A stretch of DNA of 24,906 nucleotides from an uncultured Eubacterium sp. (GCA_900542385.1 UQNP01000010.1:1-24906); one strand, 5' to 3'. Counted from the first letter of the stretch, positions 7,493 to 15,611 are shown. Program-made: numbers and translations. The notes: a model not told the origin generated them from the letters alone.

Positions 7493-8191
7493 TCAGTTGC
7501 TTGATGTAGGTATGAACGGTCTTACAGCTTCTGCGAGACTTCTCACATTTCTCGTCTGGATCAGCACCCTTCCGTTTCCGTAAAATTCATTGACTATACC
7601 TTCTCCCGTCGTAAACCCGAAGGTTCCGGAAGCCACACGCATCTGATAATCAAGGGACGCATCCCACGCCACCACATGCTCATTGTCCACCAGAAGCGGT
7701 CTGTGCGGAGTAACTTCCATCTCAAGAATATCTCCGAATGCTGATACAAGAAGATCCCCTGCTCCCCTTGTCTCCATTACGAACAAGCCTCCCGTTCCGC
7801 CAAATAAAGCTTTACCTATATTCTGAGACTCCATAGTATATTCAACGCTGTTGTCACAGGCGAGAAAAACTCCCGTATTCAGACGATACTGACGCGAGCC
7901 TCCTATTTCAAGACGATTTATCTTGCCCGGAATAGGAGGAGCAATACCTATAAAGGCTCCGTCCATCTGACCTGTAGCGTGAGTTATAAACATGCTCTCT
8001 CCGCTCGTAAGGCTCCTGCCGATGGCGCCGAGCATTCCTCCGAGCCCTTTTTTGCTGCTGTTCATCTTTCCTTCGAGAACTACATTTGAAGAATACGCCA
8101 TCGCACCTCGTTCGATCTTGATAGTTTCTCTCACACCCAGATCCACCTCTGCCATAGGGCAGTCCGAGTCCCCCAAAATCCTGTAGCGCAT
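7493..8191 (-). CDS. AIM24-like protein (TIGR00266 family)
   Basis: A 232-residue soluble protein of the AIM24/TIGR00266 family, which adopts a double beta-barrel or tubby-like fold of unknown biochemical role. Family features seen are an N-terminal MRYRILG strand, a Gly-rich turn region (GGMLGAIGRSLTSGES, about 50-65), FITHATGQ, a second repeat with FGGTGGLFVMETRGAGDLLVSAFG, and the C-terminal segment with GFTTGEGIVNEFYGNGRVLIQTRN. No signal peptide or membrane segment is visible. It is the last gene of the xpaC-telA operon, 17 bp behind telA. The pairing suggests a shared envelope or stress role, but nothing in the sequence gives a reaction. The mitochondrial namesake AIM24 offers no direct clue. 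Confidence 0.85.
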   Translation of the reverse strand: MRYRILGDSDCPMAEVDLGVRETIKIERGAMAYSSNVVLEGKMNSSKKGLGGMLGAIGRSLTSGESMFITHATGQMDGAFIGIAPPIPGKINRLEIGGSRQYRLNTGVFLACDNSVEYTMESQNIGKALFGGTGGLFVMETRGAGDLLVSAFGDILEMEVTPHRPLLVDNEHVVAWDASLDYQMRVASGTFGFTTGEGIVNEFYGNGRVLIQTRNVRSLAEAVRPFIPTSSN

Positions 8192-8208
8192 AACTACCTC
8201 CTATCTGT

Positions 8209-9372
8209 CTACTTATTTACAACTTCCAGCATTTTCGATTTGAGCTCGTTTTCCATTCTCCTGAGCTCAGTTTCGGCTTCGGCCCTCTTTTGACGGCCTT
8301 CCTGCTGTATGCTCATGACTTCGTCAAGTGTCGAAATCAGAGTATCGTTAGTATGCTGCAGCGTTTCCATGTCCACGATACCGCGCTCTGTTTCCTTTGC
8401 AGTCTCGACAGTCGCAGTTTTGAGCATATCCGCATTCTTACGCAGCAGTTCGTTTGTCATATCGGTCACTTCCCGCTGAGCCTTTACAGCTTCTCCGGAA
8501 TGTACCACTCCCAGGGCAATGACCATCTGACTCTTCCACAGAGGCACTGTATTTACCAGAGTCGACTGTATTTTTTCCGCCATCATCGTATCGTTTCCCT
8601 GTACCATACGTATCTGCGGAGCCGTCTGTATGGAAATAGTTCTCGTCAGTTCAAGATCGTGCAGTTTTTTCTCAAAGCGCAGACACTTGGATTCAAGATC
8701 CTTAGCGGCCTGAACGTCTTCCGCAAGACCGCTCGACTTTGCTTTTTCAAGAAGCGCCGGCAGTTCTCCCGATCTAACTTCTTCGAGTTTTTTCTTTCCT
8801 GCCATTATGTACATAGTCAGCTCTTTAAAATATACGAGATTCGCCTCATACATTTTATCGAGCACGGCTATATCCTTCAAAAGTTGTATCTGATGCCCTT
8901 CAAGCACCTTGCATATATTCTCGACATTAGTTTCTACTTTGGCATACTTTGTTTTGAGAGTTTCGAGCTTGTTTTTGCCTTTTTTGAAAAAGCCGAAAAG
9001 TCCTTTTTCTTCAGTGGCGTCAAATCCTTTCAGTTCATTCACTACGCCCGTTATCAGATCCCCCACCTCTCCGAGATCCTTCGTCTTGACTTTTTCAAGC
9101 GCTGTCTCCGAGAAGTCGGCCATCTTCTTCTGTGTCCCGGACCCATATCTCAATATGGCGGCCGAATCATCCAGGTTTATCTGCCTGGCAAAATCCTCCA
9201 CCATCTGCTTTTCTTCCGCAGAGAGAGGATTTTCTTCAACGATCTTTTCCTGCATCTCCATTTTCTGTACCGGCTCCTGAAACTCCGCAGCCGTAGTTTC
9301 GGTTTTTTCAGTTTCTTCAAACGAGTCCAGCGTAAGCGTAGGCGTCATTTGCTCTTTGAATTCCATACTCAT
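8209..9372 (-). CDS. telA: TelA-like toxic anion resistance protein
   Basis: A 387-residue TelA/KlaA family protein. Family members are linked to tellurite and other toxic-anion resistance and to tolerance of cell-wall agents; the mechanism is unresolved. After an acidic N-terminal tail (about 1-55) comes a long, almost entirely helical, coiled-coil-prone body with the family core: KLETLKTKYAKVETNVENI, a LYFKELTMYIMAGK-like stretch, SIQTAPQIRMVQGNDTMMAEKIQS and PLWKSQMVIALG. The end is a charged Glu/Lys/Arg coiled coil. No membrane segment is present. GGAG lies 5 nt before the first ATG; a second ATG is two codons in. It sits between xpaC (20-bp gap) and the AIM24-like gene. The XpaC-TelA pair recurs in Firmicutes (Bacillus xpaC/yceH). 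Confidence 0.9.
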   Translation of the reverse strand: MSMEFKEQMTPTLTLDSFEETEKTETTAAEFQEPVQKMEMQEKIVEENPLSAEEKQMVEDFARQINLDDSAAILRYGSGTQKKMADFSETALEKVKTKDLGEVGDLITGVVNELKGFDATEEKGLFGFFKKGKNKLETLKTKYAKVETNVENICKVLEGHQIQLLKDIAVLDKMYEANLVYFKELTMYIMAGKKKLEEVRSGELPALLEKAKSSGLAEDVQAAKDLESKCLRFEKKLHDLELTRTISIQTAPQIRMVQGNDTMMAEKIQSTLVNTVPLWKSQMVIALGVVHSGEAVKAQREVTDMTNELLRKNADMLKTATVETAKETERGIVDMETLQHTNDTLISTLDEVMSIQQEGRQKRAEAETELRRMENELKSKMLEVVNK

Positions 9373-9392
9373 AACTTCTCCAATCCTTTCAA

Positions 9393-10691
9393 TTATTTTC
9401 TGCCGCGACCTCCGGCAAATCCATCATCTGTAAGACCTTCCTGAGCCAAAAGACTCTCAAGCACCGATATATCCGATGAAACATCCCACGCCGTATCTTC
9501 AAACAGGTTGTCGAGCATTTTTCCAAAAGCTTTATTCAATGTATCGAGGGTGTTTTCTATTTCTTTCTTTGAATTTATTATATTTTCTCCCTGTATCGGC
9601 TGTCCGTCCAGTTCTTCATACGCATTGAGCAGCTTTACCGTCATCGGCAGATAATACTCCATGAGCTTATCCAGATCCTCGACATTCTCCGGATGAGCCT
9701 CCGTCTGCTGAAATATTCTTTTTACAAGAAGCTCCATCCTGTAGATCTTCTCCGATATTTCTTCTCCAGGTATAGCATCATTGCTCTTTCTTATGCTCTC
9801 TATATATTCGTTGCCCTTTCTGAGCACTTCTCTCACTTCAGCGCTCAGGCCACCGTTTTTCTTCGCTTCCTCCTTCTGCTTTCTCTTTCTTTCCTCTTCC
9901 TGCATCCTGGCATTTTTTATCATGAACAGATACTGCTCATAAGCTTCATTGGTGACCATCAGGCACTTTTCGCTGTTGTCAAGATGGCCCTGCGGGAACC
10001 ATCCTTTTTTGATCATTTTCTTTATCTCACGAAGAACCTCTTTTTCAGATCTGTGACAGTACGCGGAAAGTTTCTTGATGTCTGCATAAGCTTCCCCTTC
10101 AAGGTTTCTTACATGCTGATCGAATCTCTTTGAAAGGCGAAGCGCCAGTCCGCCCTTGACAGCAAGCACTGCTCCTATTACCAGAAATATGCCGAACATT
10201 CCCATGAAACCTGCAATGGCGGTACTCATTATCATAAAGGCTCCAACGCTCAGAAGTCCAAGAATAACCAGACTGAATACCGATAAGAGTACACCGCATA
10301 TCAGCATAACCCACGGCCCCGCTTTTCGTCTGCCGCTGCTTGCAAAGATCCTTCCGTTGGTCTTGCTGAATCCGTCTTCCGCTTCAGCATAGCTGTAGCT
10401 CCTGCTTCTGCCTGCGCTTTCCGTCCCTCTGCCGTAGACCTCGCCGGAATCTCTCCTTTTCTGTTCATCAGCCCTGTTATGCTTCGGCTGACTGCCCTTT
10501 CCGCTCAGATTAAAATCATACTCACCGGGTGAGTTCTGCCATTTCTTCTCCTCCCCCGGATATCCCCCAAAGACTCTATCTATCGTCTTATTTATATCTT
10601 CATTAAGTCTGCCGAAATTTCTCATATTCACCGCATCTTCCACAATGCGGCTGAGATCATCTCCTAAATTGCTCCAGTCTCTTCCTGCCAT
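9393..10691 (-). CDS. xpaC: XpaC-family membrane protein
   Basis: A 432-residue member of the XpaC family (historically '5-bromo-4-chloroindolyl phosphate hydrolysis protein'; true function unknown). The N-terminus carries the family opening GDDLSRIVEDAVNMRNFGRLNEDI (10-33). A hydrophilic Ser/Arg/Lys-rich linker (about 45-122) precedes two membrane segments (about 126-148 and 155-183), followed by a cytoplasmic helical region rich in Lys/Glu. I start at 10691 (MAGRDW), where GGAGG is about 4 nt upstream and the family begins; a GTG ten codons earlier lacks a ribosome site. It heads the xpaC-telA-AIM24 operon. The long low-complexity linker makes it larger than the ~200-residue Bacillus protein. 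Confidence 0.85.
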   Translation of the reverse strand: MAGRDWSNLGDDLSRIVEDAVNMRNFGRLNEDINKTIDRVFGGYPGEEKKWQNSPGEYDFNLSGKGSQPKHNRADEQKRRDSGEVYGRGTESAGRSRSYSYAEAEDGFSKTNGRIFASSGRRKAGPWVMLICGVLLSVFSLVILGLLSVGAFMIMSTAIAGFMGMFGIFLVIGAVLAVKGGLALRLSKRFDQHVRNLEGEAYADIKKLSAYCHRSEKEVLREIKKMIKKGWFPQGHLDNSEKCLMVTNEAYEQYLFMIKNARMQEEERKRKQKEEAKKNGGLSAEVREVLRKGNEYIESIRKSNDAIPGEEISEKIYRMELLVKRIFQQTEAHPENVEDLDKLMEYYLPMTVKLLNAYEELDGQPIQGENIINSKKEIENTLDTLNKAFGKMLDNLFEDTAWDVSSDISVLESLLAQEGLTDDGFAGGRGRK

Positions 10692-10765
10692 ACTCCCTCC
10701 GATTATCTGCGGGCAGATCACATGTTTTCAGTCCCGCTTCAAACATTGCTTCAACTGTATATATG

Positions 10766-10794
10766 TAATTTTATTATAACTTATCCCATTACAA
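10766..10794 (-). promoter_or_regulatory. Probable promoter of the xpaC operon
   Basis: A perfect TATAAT occurs on the minus strand with a weak TTTCAT 17 bp upstream. It lies in an AT-rich stretch about 80 bp before the xpaC start. The -35 is poor, so this is a moderate call. Confidence 0.45.
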
Positions 10795-10829
10795 AATGAA
10801 ACAAAGAAAAATTTTGAATGTTTCTCCAT

Positions 10830-10906
10830 AAAAAAATAACCGCCCTTTCGATGACACGTCTGCACTTATATGCGTAAAAAGACGTCTCACTCGAAAAGCG
10901 GTTATC
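10830..10906 (-). terminator. Long terminator downstream of rpmE
   Basis: The minus strand forms a long interrupted stem: AACCGCTTTTCGA pairs with TCGAAAGGGCGGTT around an inner GACGTCT/AGACGTG stem. A T-rich tract follows immediately (10839 down to 10830). It starts 14 bp after the rpmE stop codon. A T-run on the other strand (10914-10921) suggests it might work in both directions. Confidence 0.85.
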
Positions 10907-10919
10907 AGAATCCTCTTTT

Positions 10920-11120
10920 TTAGTCAAGATTGTACTTGTTCTTGAATTTTTCAACTCGTCCGCCTCTGTGTGCGAATTTCTGCTGTCCTGTAAAGAATGG
11001 ATGGCACGCTGAGCAAATGTCCGTTCTGATCTCTTCCTGTGTGGACTTTGTCATAAATGTGTTACCGCATGCGCAAGTTACTTTACATTCCTTATATTCA
11101 GGATGGATTCCTTCCTTCAT
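10920..11120 (-). CDS. rpmE: 50S ribosomal protein L31
   Basis: Large-subunit ribosomal protein, 66 residues, of the zinc-binding C+ form. The four metal-ligand cysteines are present (C16, C18, C36, C39), along with [18 protein letters not shown] (42-59), diagnostic of L31. The longer open frame to 11261 is rejected because AGAGGTG lies 7 nt before the ATG at 11120 and the extra 47 residues match nothing in L31. It is a single-gene unit with its own promoter and terminator. In many Firmicutes rpmE follows rho directly; here it lies about 6.5 kb past rho, with prmC, hydGF and a lipoprotein gene between. Confidence 0.97.
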   Translation of the reverse strand: MKEGIHPEYKECKVTCACGNTFMTKSTQEEIRTDICSACHPFFTGQQKFAHRGGRVEKFKNKYNLD

Positions 11121-11197
11121 GCTAATCACCTCTTTCCTGCTCAGGTCTACCAACCTTTGCATAATTACTGCTCCGAAAACTCCATTGCAGCTTATAC

Positions 11198-11226
11198 AGT
11201 TTATCACACAAATATTGAAAGCACAA
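11198..11226 (-). promoter_or_regulatory. Probable promoter of rpmE
   Basis: TTGTGC (11221-11226), a 17-bp spacer and TAAACT (11198-11203), preceded by TG(T)GA, lie 78 bp before the rpmE start and predict a leader of about 70 nt. The -35 hexamer is identical to that proposed for rho. No convincing structured L31-binding leader was found; only 4-bp stems are visible. Confidence 0.45.
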
Positions 11227-11244
11227 GCCTTTTTTATTTCTCTT

Positions 11245-12582
11245 TTATTCCGCAGGCGCAAGGACGCCTCCGCCTTTCAAACTTATCGTCCTGCCCGCAA
11301 GCCATTCATTTGCAAGGTTTTCACTGTCGTAATATATATTGTGTCCGTTGGACTCTATATTTGAACAATCCTCCAGCTCATTTACTATCGAACTCGTATA
11401 GCTGTCTGCTGTAAGCTCCCATTCGCTGTCATCGCTTATATACACTTTGCTGTAATATGCCGAATCCCCGGGATTTACAGCTCCCGTCAGCCTGCTTCCC
11501 TCGCTGAGCACCAACTTGACCTTGCTGTTGAGATCGCAGTTTATCGATCCGTTGAAGGTCTGCCCAACTCCGTACATCAGCAGCTTACCGCCGTTTTCAT
11601 TGTCATCTCCTGTGATGTCGGCAAGCACACCGCTGCCGCACGATATCGTGCTTTTTATGAACCGTACGTAAGCTTCCTCTCCCGAAACTCTCACCAATGC
11701 TTCGTCATCTTCACTTCTAAGAGAACTGCTGCTTACCATCATCTTAGCCGTAGATGCGTCCGAAGATCCGGCGCTCTCTGAAGATATGTCCACAGCAGGC
11801 CCCGAATACGATGTCACATTGGAATCCTTTATATTTACAACTCCGCCCTTTCCGACCATTACCGCGCTGCTGTTTCTCGACACCGCCGTCACGCCGGAAA
11901 TCGATATATTACCCGAAGAATACAGGCACGGACTGTTTTCTCCCGATGTTTCGATATTGCCGTCTGTTATATCTATCACACTGTTTTCATCATAAGTCCG
12001 AAGCGGCGAGCTTCCGTCACCTGTCATCGAAATGCTGATCTGATTCCCTTCTGCATGGCCTCCTGCCTGAGAACCTATCCCGGCAGAGTCCTCGCCATCC
12101 ATTCTGACAGAAATCCTCGATATATCAAATCTGCCGTCAGAATTCAGTGCAAGTATCCCTACTGTATCATCCTCAGAAGATGAGTAGTCTTCATCGCTCA
12201 CAGACTTCTCTTCATTGTCAGCTTTTACAAGCGCATTTTTCCCCTCGGTATCTTCGTCCGCTTTCTTCCCGTTTTCTACGTACTCAACATTGGTGACCGC
12301 AGTAGCATCTTTGCCGTCAAACAGTATGGCAACTATATCCCCTTTTTTGAAATCATCAAAAAATACGCTTTCCGGAAGATTGTAGGAGATCTCTTTTCCG
12401 CTGCCTTTAAAATCTTCACCGTAGCTGTAATCTCCATCTTCTACCGTTATGGTTTTTTCATCTGTTTTCACGACTCGACCGTAAGCTATATTGCTTTCAG
12501 ATTGTTCCGTATTTGCTGCGCACGATGATACTGCAAATATCATCAGACAAGATATACATCCGAGCATAAATAACTTTCTCAT
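11245..12582 (-). CDS. Secreted lipoprotein with beta-helix-like repeats
   Basis: A 445-residue predicted lipoprotein. The signal peptide [20 protein letters not shown] ends in the lipobox VSSC (lipidated Cys21). Residues about 30-115 form a small beta-rich domain, including [18 protein letters not shown]. An acidic Asp/Glu/Ser linker (about 105-145) leads into repeated short strands of the type '[18 protein letters not shown]...VNIKDSNV', rich in Ser, Asn and Gly. This resembles the Cthe_2159 / carbohydrate-binding beta-helix group of clostridial surface proteins; the match is by eye. AGGAG lies about 11 nt before the ATG at 12582. An upstream in-frame ATG at 12645 would bury the signal peptide and is rejected. 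It appears to be transcribed alone. A role in surface attachment or glycan binding is inference. Confidence 0.75.
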   Translation of the reverse strand: MRKLFMLGCISCLMIFAVSSCAANTEQSESNIAYGRVVKTDEKTITVEDGDYSYGEDFKGSGKEISYNLPESVFFDDFKKGDIVAILFDGKDATAVTNVEYVENGKKADEDTEGKNALVKADNEEKSVSDEDYSSSEDDTVGILALNSDGRFDISRISVRMDGEDSAGIGSQAGGHAEGNQISISMTGDGSSPLRTYDENSVIDITDGNIETSGENSPCLYSSGNISISGVTAVSRNSSAVMVGKGGVVNIKDSNVTSYSGPAVDISSESAGSSDASTAKMMVSSSSLRSEDDEALVRVSGEEAYVRFIKSTISCGSGVLADITGDDNENGGKLLMYGVGQTFNGSINCDLNSKVKLVLSEGSRLTGAVNPGDSAYYSKVYISDDSEWELTADSYTSSIVNELEDCSNIESNGHNIYYDSENLANEWLAGRTISLKGGGVLAPAE

Positions 12583-12718
12583 TGTTTCAACGTCTCCTGT
12601 TTCACTGTACAGAACAATCTTAACCCCGGCATGTGTCGTTTTCATGTGAATTTCATGCGCTTTCGGTGCATATATTCAAAAAACCGTCTGCACCTGATAT
12701 TTCAACGCTCTGTCCATA

Positions 12719-13975
12719 TCATCCAGGTAGTTTCACATCATCGAGTATACCCGACAGCTTTGCGATAGCGATCCCATAATTCGTTACAGGTACTCCCGCC
12801 TCTCGCGCTTCACGTATCCTGCTCATCACATGACTTCTGTTGAACATGCAGGCTCCGCAGTGTATCACCAGATCAAAATCTTTCAGCTTTTCCCTATCAG
12901 GAAAATCGTTTCCGCTAACATTGACTATCTCTATATTTTCTCCGGCTTTTTTTCTCAGAAGCGCCGGGATCTTTACCCTTCCTATATCCTCTTCAAGCGG
13001 CACATGGCTGCAGGCTTCAGCTATCAGAACCCTTGAATTTTCAGTTATATCGTCTAATGCCAATGCTCCGTCGGCAAACACCTTCACATCTCCCTTATAT
13101 GCTGCAAACAACACCGAAAAAGACGTCAGCTCGCTCTCCTCAGGTTTCCTGTCAAAGACGAAGCGAAAGCACTGGGAGTCCGTTATTATGAGGTCGGGAG
13201 CGCGGTCAAGAGCTTTCAGCGACCGTTCAAATCCATCGGCGGTAGATGCCGCGATAGTGCATTTTTTATCAAGAAGCTCTCTCATCGTCTGCACCTGCGG
13301 CAGTATCAGTCTGCCCTTGGGCGCCTGTATATCCTGAGGCATCACCAGCATGACGAGACTGCCCTCTGACACCAGCCCGCCGAGGATCGATCTTCTCATA
13401 AAATCCTCCGGCACAGAATCGGATATGGCTCTGCGCAGATTTTCTATCCCCCGGCCGTTTACAGCATCCGTTTCTGTGATCTGCGTCTCTTTCGCGGAAA
13501 GCTCTTTCGCTATGTACCCTTTCCTTCGTTCTATTTCATCCCGCTCCATATGCTTTTCCACTTCTTCGATCTTGTTGATACATATGAGAAGCGGGATATC
13601 GAGCTTTCTGAGCTTTTCCGCCCATTCCCTCTCCTGCCTGACAGCGACGTGCATATCTTCGCAGACAAAGGTTTCGTAACCTATCACCATTATGCCTATA
13701 TCCGTGATATCTACGACATCCTCAGTCCTTTCCACTCTGAGCAGTCCCAGTTCTCCCTCATCGTCAAAACCCGCAGTATCCACAAAGACTACCGGTCCTA
13801 CAGGCTTCATTTCCATAGCTTTGAACACAGGATCGGCAGTCGTACCCGGCATTTTGGATACGAGAGCGATATCCTGCCCTGTAAGGGCGTTTATAAGTGA
13901 AGATTTTCCGCTGTTGCGTTTCCCGAAAATACTTATATGCAGTCTCTCCGCCTTCGGAGTATCGTTGAATCCCAT
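12719..13975 (-). CDS. hydF: [FeFe]-hydrogenase maturation GTPase HydF
   Basis: Scaffold GTPase that carries the 2Fe precursor made by HydG/HydE and transfers it to apo-HydA. The 418-residue protein has a Ras-like GTPase domain: P-loop GKRNSGKSS (18-26), G2 PGTTAD (43-48), G3 DTAG (66-69), and G4 NKIE (134-137) in place of the usual NKxD. A dimerisation domain follows, then the iron-sulfur domain with C322-x-H324, 47 residues, and H372-C373-xx-C376, which fits the known CxHx(46-53)HCxxC pattern. AAAGGAG lies 6 nt before the ATG at 13975; the ATG eight codons earlier lacks a site. It follows hydG by 42 bp in one operon. Confidence 0.96.
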   Translation of the reverse strand: MGFNDTPKAERLHISIFGKRNSGKSSLINALTGQDIALVSKMPGTTADPVFKAMEMKPVGPVVFVDTAGFDDEGELGLLRVERTEDVVDITDIGIMVIGYETFVCEDMHVAVRQEREWAEKLRKLDIPLLICINKIEEVEKHMERDEIERRKGYIAKELSAKETQITETDAVNGRGIENLRRAISDSVPEDFMRRSILGGLVSEGSLVMLVMPQDIQAPKGRLILPQVQTMRELLDKKCTIAASTADGFERSLKALDRAPDLIITDSQCFRFVFDRKPEESELTSFSVLFAAYKGDVKVFADGALALDDITENSRVLIAEACSHVPLEEDIGRVKIPALLRKKAGENIEIVNVSGNDFPDREKLKDFDLVIHCGACMFNRSHVMSRIREAREAGVPVTNYGIAIAKLSGILDDVKLPG

Positions 13976-14017
13976 GACAGTCTCCTTTCTTTTATGCAAA
14001 ACAGTCCTGCGGCGGGA

Positions 14018-15442
14018 TCATAATCTGAAATCCCTCATACCGTTATCGAGGTCCTCAAGATGCTTTTCAACTATTTCTCTGACCTTAGGATTCGGGATCT
14101 TTTCCAGCCTCTCTTTTATGAGCTTCAGCCCTTTCTTTCTGGTCTCATCAGAGGCATAATCTTCGAGGTACTCTTTTAAAGTCATCAGCGCATTAGGCTG
14201 ACATATATTTGCTATCTGTCCTGTTTTAACCAGACTCATGAATCTGTCTCCCGTTCTTCCCTCTCTGTAGCACGCCGTACAAAAGCTCGGAATATGTCCG
14301 AGATCTATGAGCCAGTCGACCACTTCATCCAGGCTCCTTCTGTCGCTTACGTCAAACTGCGCTGAATTCTCATCTTCGCTTTCCTCTTCCACGTATCCGC
14401 CTACGCTCGTCCTGCTTCCGCCGGAGATCTGAGAAACTCCGATCTTAACAGCTTCTCCCCTCATTGCTTTCGTTTCTCTCGTCGACATTATTATACCTGT
14501 ATAAGGGACTGCTATTCTGAGTATGGCTATGATCCTCTTGAATACATCGTCCGGCACTCCGTTGTCAAATTCGTCCGGATCTATATCATCTGCCGGTCTC
14601 ACTCTCGGCACGCTTATAGTATGCGGACCGCAGCCGAAGGTGTCTTCCAGATGCTTTGCATGCATCAGTATTCCCACAAAATCGTATTTATAGAGATTCA
14701 GACCGAACAAAACTCCGCACCCAACATCGTCTATACCTGCTTCCATCGCCCTGTCCATGGCTTCCGTATGATAGGCGTAGTCGCTCTTAGGTCCCGACGG
14801 ATGAAGATCTTCATAGGCTTCTTTATTATAGGTCTCCTGGAAAAGTATATAGGTTCCTATTCCCGCTTCTTTAAGCTTTTTGTAATTTTCCACCGTAGTT
14901 GCGGCTATGTTCACATTGACCCTTCTGATAGCGCCGTTCTTGTGCTTTATGCTGTATATAGTCTCTATGCTTTCAAGTATATACTCTATAGGATTCATCC
15001 TCGGGTCTTCTCCCGCCTCTATGGCAAGTCTCTTGTGTCCCATGTCCTGAAGCGCAGTGACCTCCTGCCTTATCTCATCCTGAGTAAGTTTTTTTCTTCT
15101 TATATGCTTGTTCTGCCCGTGATAAGGGCAGTACTTGCATCCGTTTATACAGTAGTTGGAAAGATACAGAGGAGCAAACATCACTATCCTGTTGCCGTAA
15201 AATTTCTCCTTTATCTCTTCCGCCAGTCGGAATATCTCTTCATGTATTTCCTTATCCTCACATTCCAGCAGAAGCGCGGCTTCCTTGTAGGAAAGTCCTT
15301 TGCAGTCCTTTGCCCTTTCCAGTATTTTTTTCATGGTTTCAGTGTCATCTTTGTTTTCCGCTGCGTATTTAAGGGTCTTTTCTATCTCCTCATGGCAGAT
15401 GAATTCCTCTGCTTTCCTCGATTTGCTGTTGTAGATCGTCAT
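14018..15442 (-). CDS. hydG: [FeFe]-hydrogenase maturase HydG (tyrosine lyase)
   Basis: Radical SAM enzyme that cleaves tyrosine to p-cresol and dehydroglycine and builds the Fe(CO)2(CN)-cysteine synthon for the H-cluster. The 474-residue protein has the radical-SAM cysteines C98-x3-C102-x2-C105 (SNYCINGCKYCPYHG) and the C-terminal auxiliary-cluster motif C388-x2-C391-x22-C414, which separates HydG from the related ThiH. AGAGGTAA precedes the ATG. Its start is 3 nt past the stop of a 22-codon upstream ORF with an excellent ribosome site, so translation may be coupled. hydF follows; hydE and the hydrogenase genes are not in the window. ThiH is the main alternative and is ruled out by the CX2CX22C tail and the hydF neighbour. 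Confidence 0.97.
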   Translation of the reverse strand: MTIYNSKSRKAEEFICHEEIEKTLKYAAENKDDTETMKKILERAKDCKGLSYKEAALLLECEDKEIHEEIFRLAEEIKEKFYGNRIVMFAPLYLSNYCINGCKYCPYHGQNKHIRRKKLTQDEIRQEVTALQDMGHKRLAIEAGEDPRMNPIEYILESIETIYSIKHKNGAIRRVNVNIAATTVENYKKLKEAGIGTYILFQETYNKEAYEDLHPSGPKSDYAYHTEAMDRAMEAGIDDVGCGVLFGLNLYKYDFVGILMHAKHLEDTFGCGPHTISVPRVRPADDIDPDEFDNGVPDDVFKRIIAILRIAVPYTGIIMSTRETKAMRGEAVKIGVSQISGGSRTSVGGYVEEESEDENSAQFDVSDRRSLDEVVDWLIDLGHIPSFCTACYREGRTGDRFMSLVKTGQIANICQPNALMTLKEYLEDYASDETRKKGLKLIKERLEKIPNPKVREIVEKHLEDLDNGMRDFRL

Positions 15443-15445
15443 AAC

Positions 15446-15514
15446 TTACCTCTCTTTCTTTGACACCTCGGTTATACACAAAAACCTCCGCAGGCAATGG
15501 TCCGCAGAGGTCAT
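15446..15514 (-). CDS. Candidate 22-codon leader ORF upstream of hydG
   Basis: A short frame begins with ATG at 15514 preceded by AAAGGAG at 5 nt, among the best ribosome sites in the window. It ends in TAA 3 nt before the hydG ATG. The peptide starts MTSADHCLRRFL and ends VSKKER, with two Cys. Codons 2-4 form the 5' arm of the hairpin at 15478-15511, and the 3' arm plus U-run are also inside the frame, so a translating ribosome would prevent the hairpin. I recognise no homologue. It could be a true leader peptide or a chance frame behind an AG-rich stretch. Confidence 0.45.
   Translation of the reverse strand: MTSADHCLRRFLCITEVSKKER
15478..15511 (-). terminator. Intrinsic terminator or attenuator before hydG
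   Basis: On the minus strand ACCTCTGC (15511 to 15504) pairs with GCGGAGGT (15491 to 15484), 8 bp with one T-G pair and a 12-nt loop, followed by TTTTTG. It can be read in two ways: as the end of the rho-DUF1385-prmC transcript (92 bp past the prmC stop), or as a conditional attenuator within the hydG leader. The second reading is suggested by the ORF overlapping it and the very short space (about 40 nt) left for a separate hydG promoter. Confidence 0.65.
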
Positions 15515-15581
15515 ATCTTCTCCTTTGTTTGTTCCACCGCCTTTTGTCTCGGAAACCCCTCGACATCAGTACGATAATCAC

Positions 15582-15611
15582 TTTATACAATTATTTATAT
15601 CTCTATTTTAA
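15582..15611 (-). promoter_or_regulatory. Possible hydG promoter overlapping the prmC stop
   Basis: TTAAAA (15606-15611), an 18-bp spacer and TATAAA (15582-15587) would start transcription near 15575 and give hydG a leader of about 130 nt containing the hairpin and the leader ORF. An alternative -10, TATAAC at 15471-15476, would need a -35 inside the hairpin. Neither is strong. Confidence 0.3.

Noticed and set aside
11121..11191. Structured L31-binding leader upstream of rpmE
   Set aside because: Only isolated 4-bp stems are visible, which occur by chance at this length.
11121..11261. 47-residue N-terminal extension of L31
   Set aside because: The ribosome site and family start are at 11120; the extension covers the rpmE promoter and leader.
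12680..12718. Terminator after hydF
   Set aside because: A T6 run is present, but it lies in the loop of a GGTGCA/TGCACC pair rather than after a stem.
15390..15590. 66-codon minus-strand frame overlapping the hydG start
   Set aside because: Its end is a frame-shifted reading of hydG codons and its start has no ribosome site. The shorter 22-codon frame in the same spacer has a far better start.
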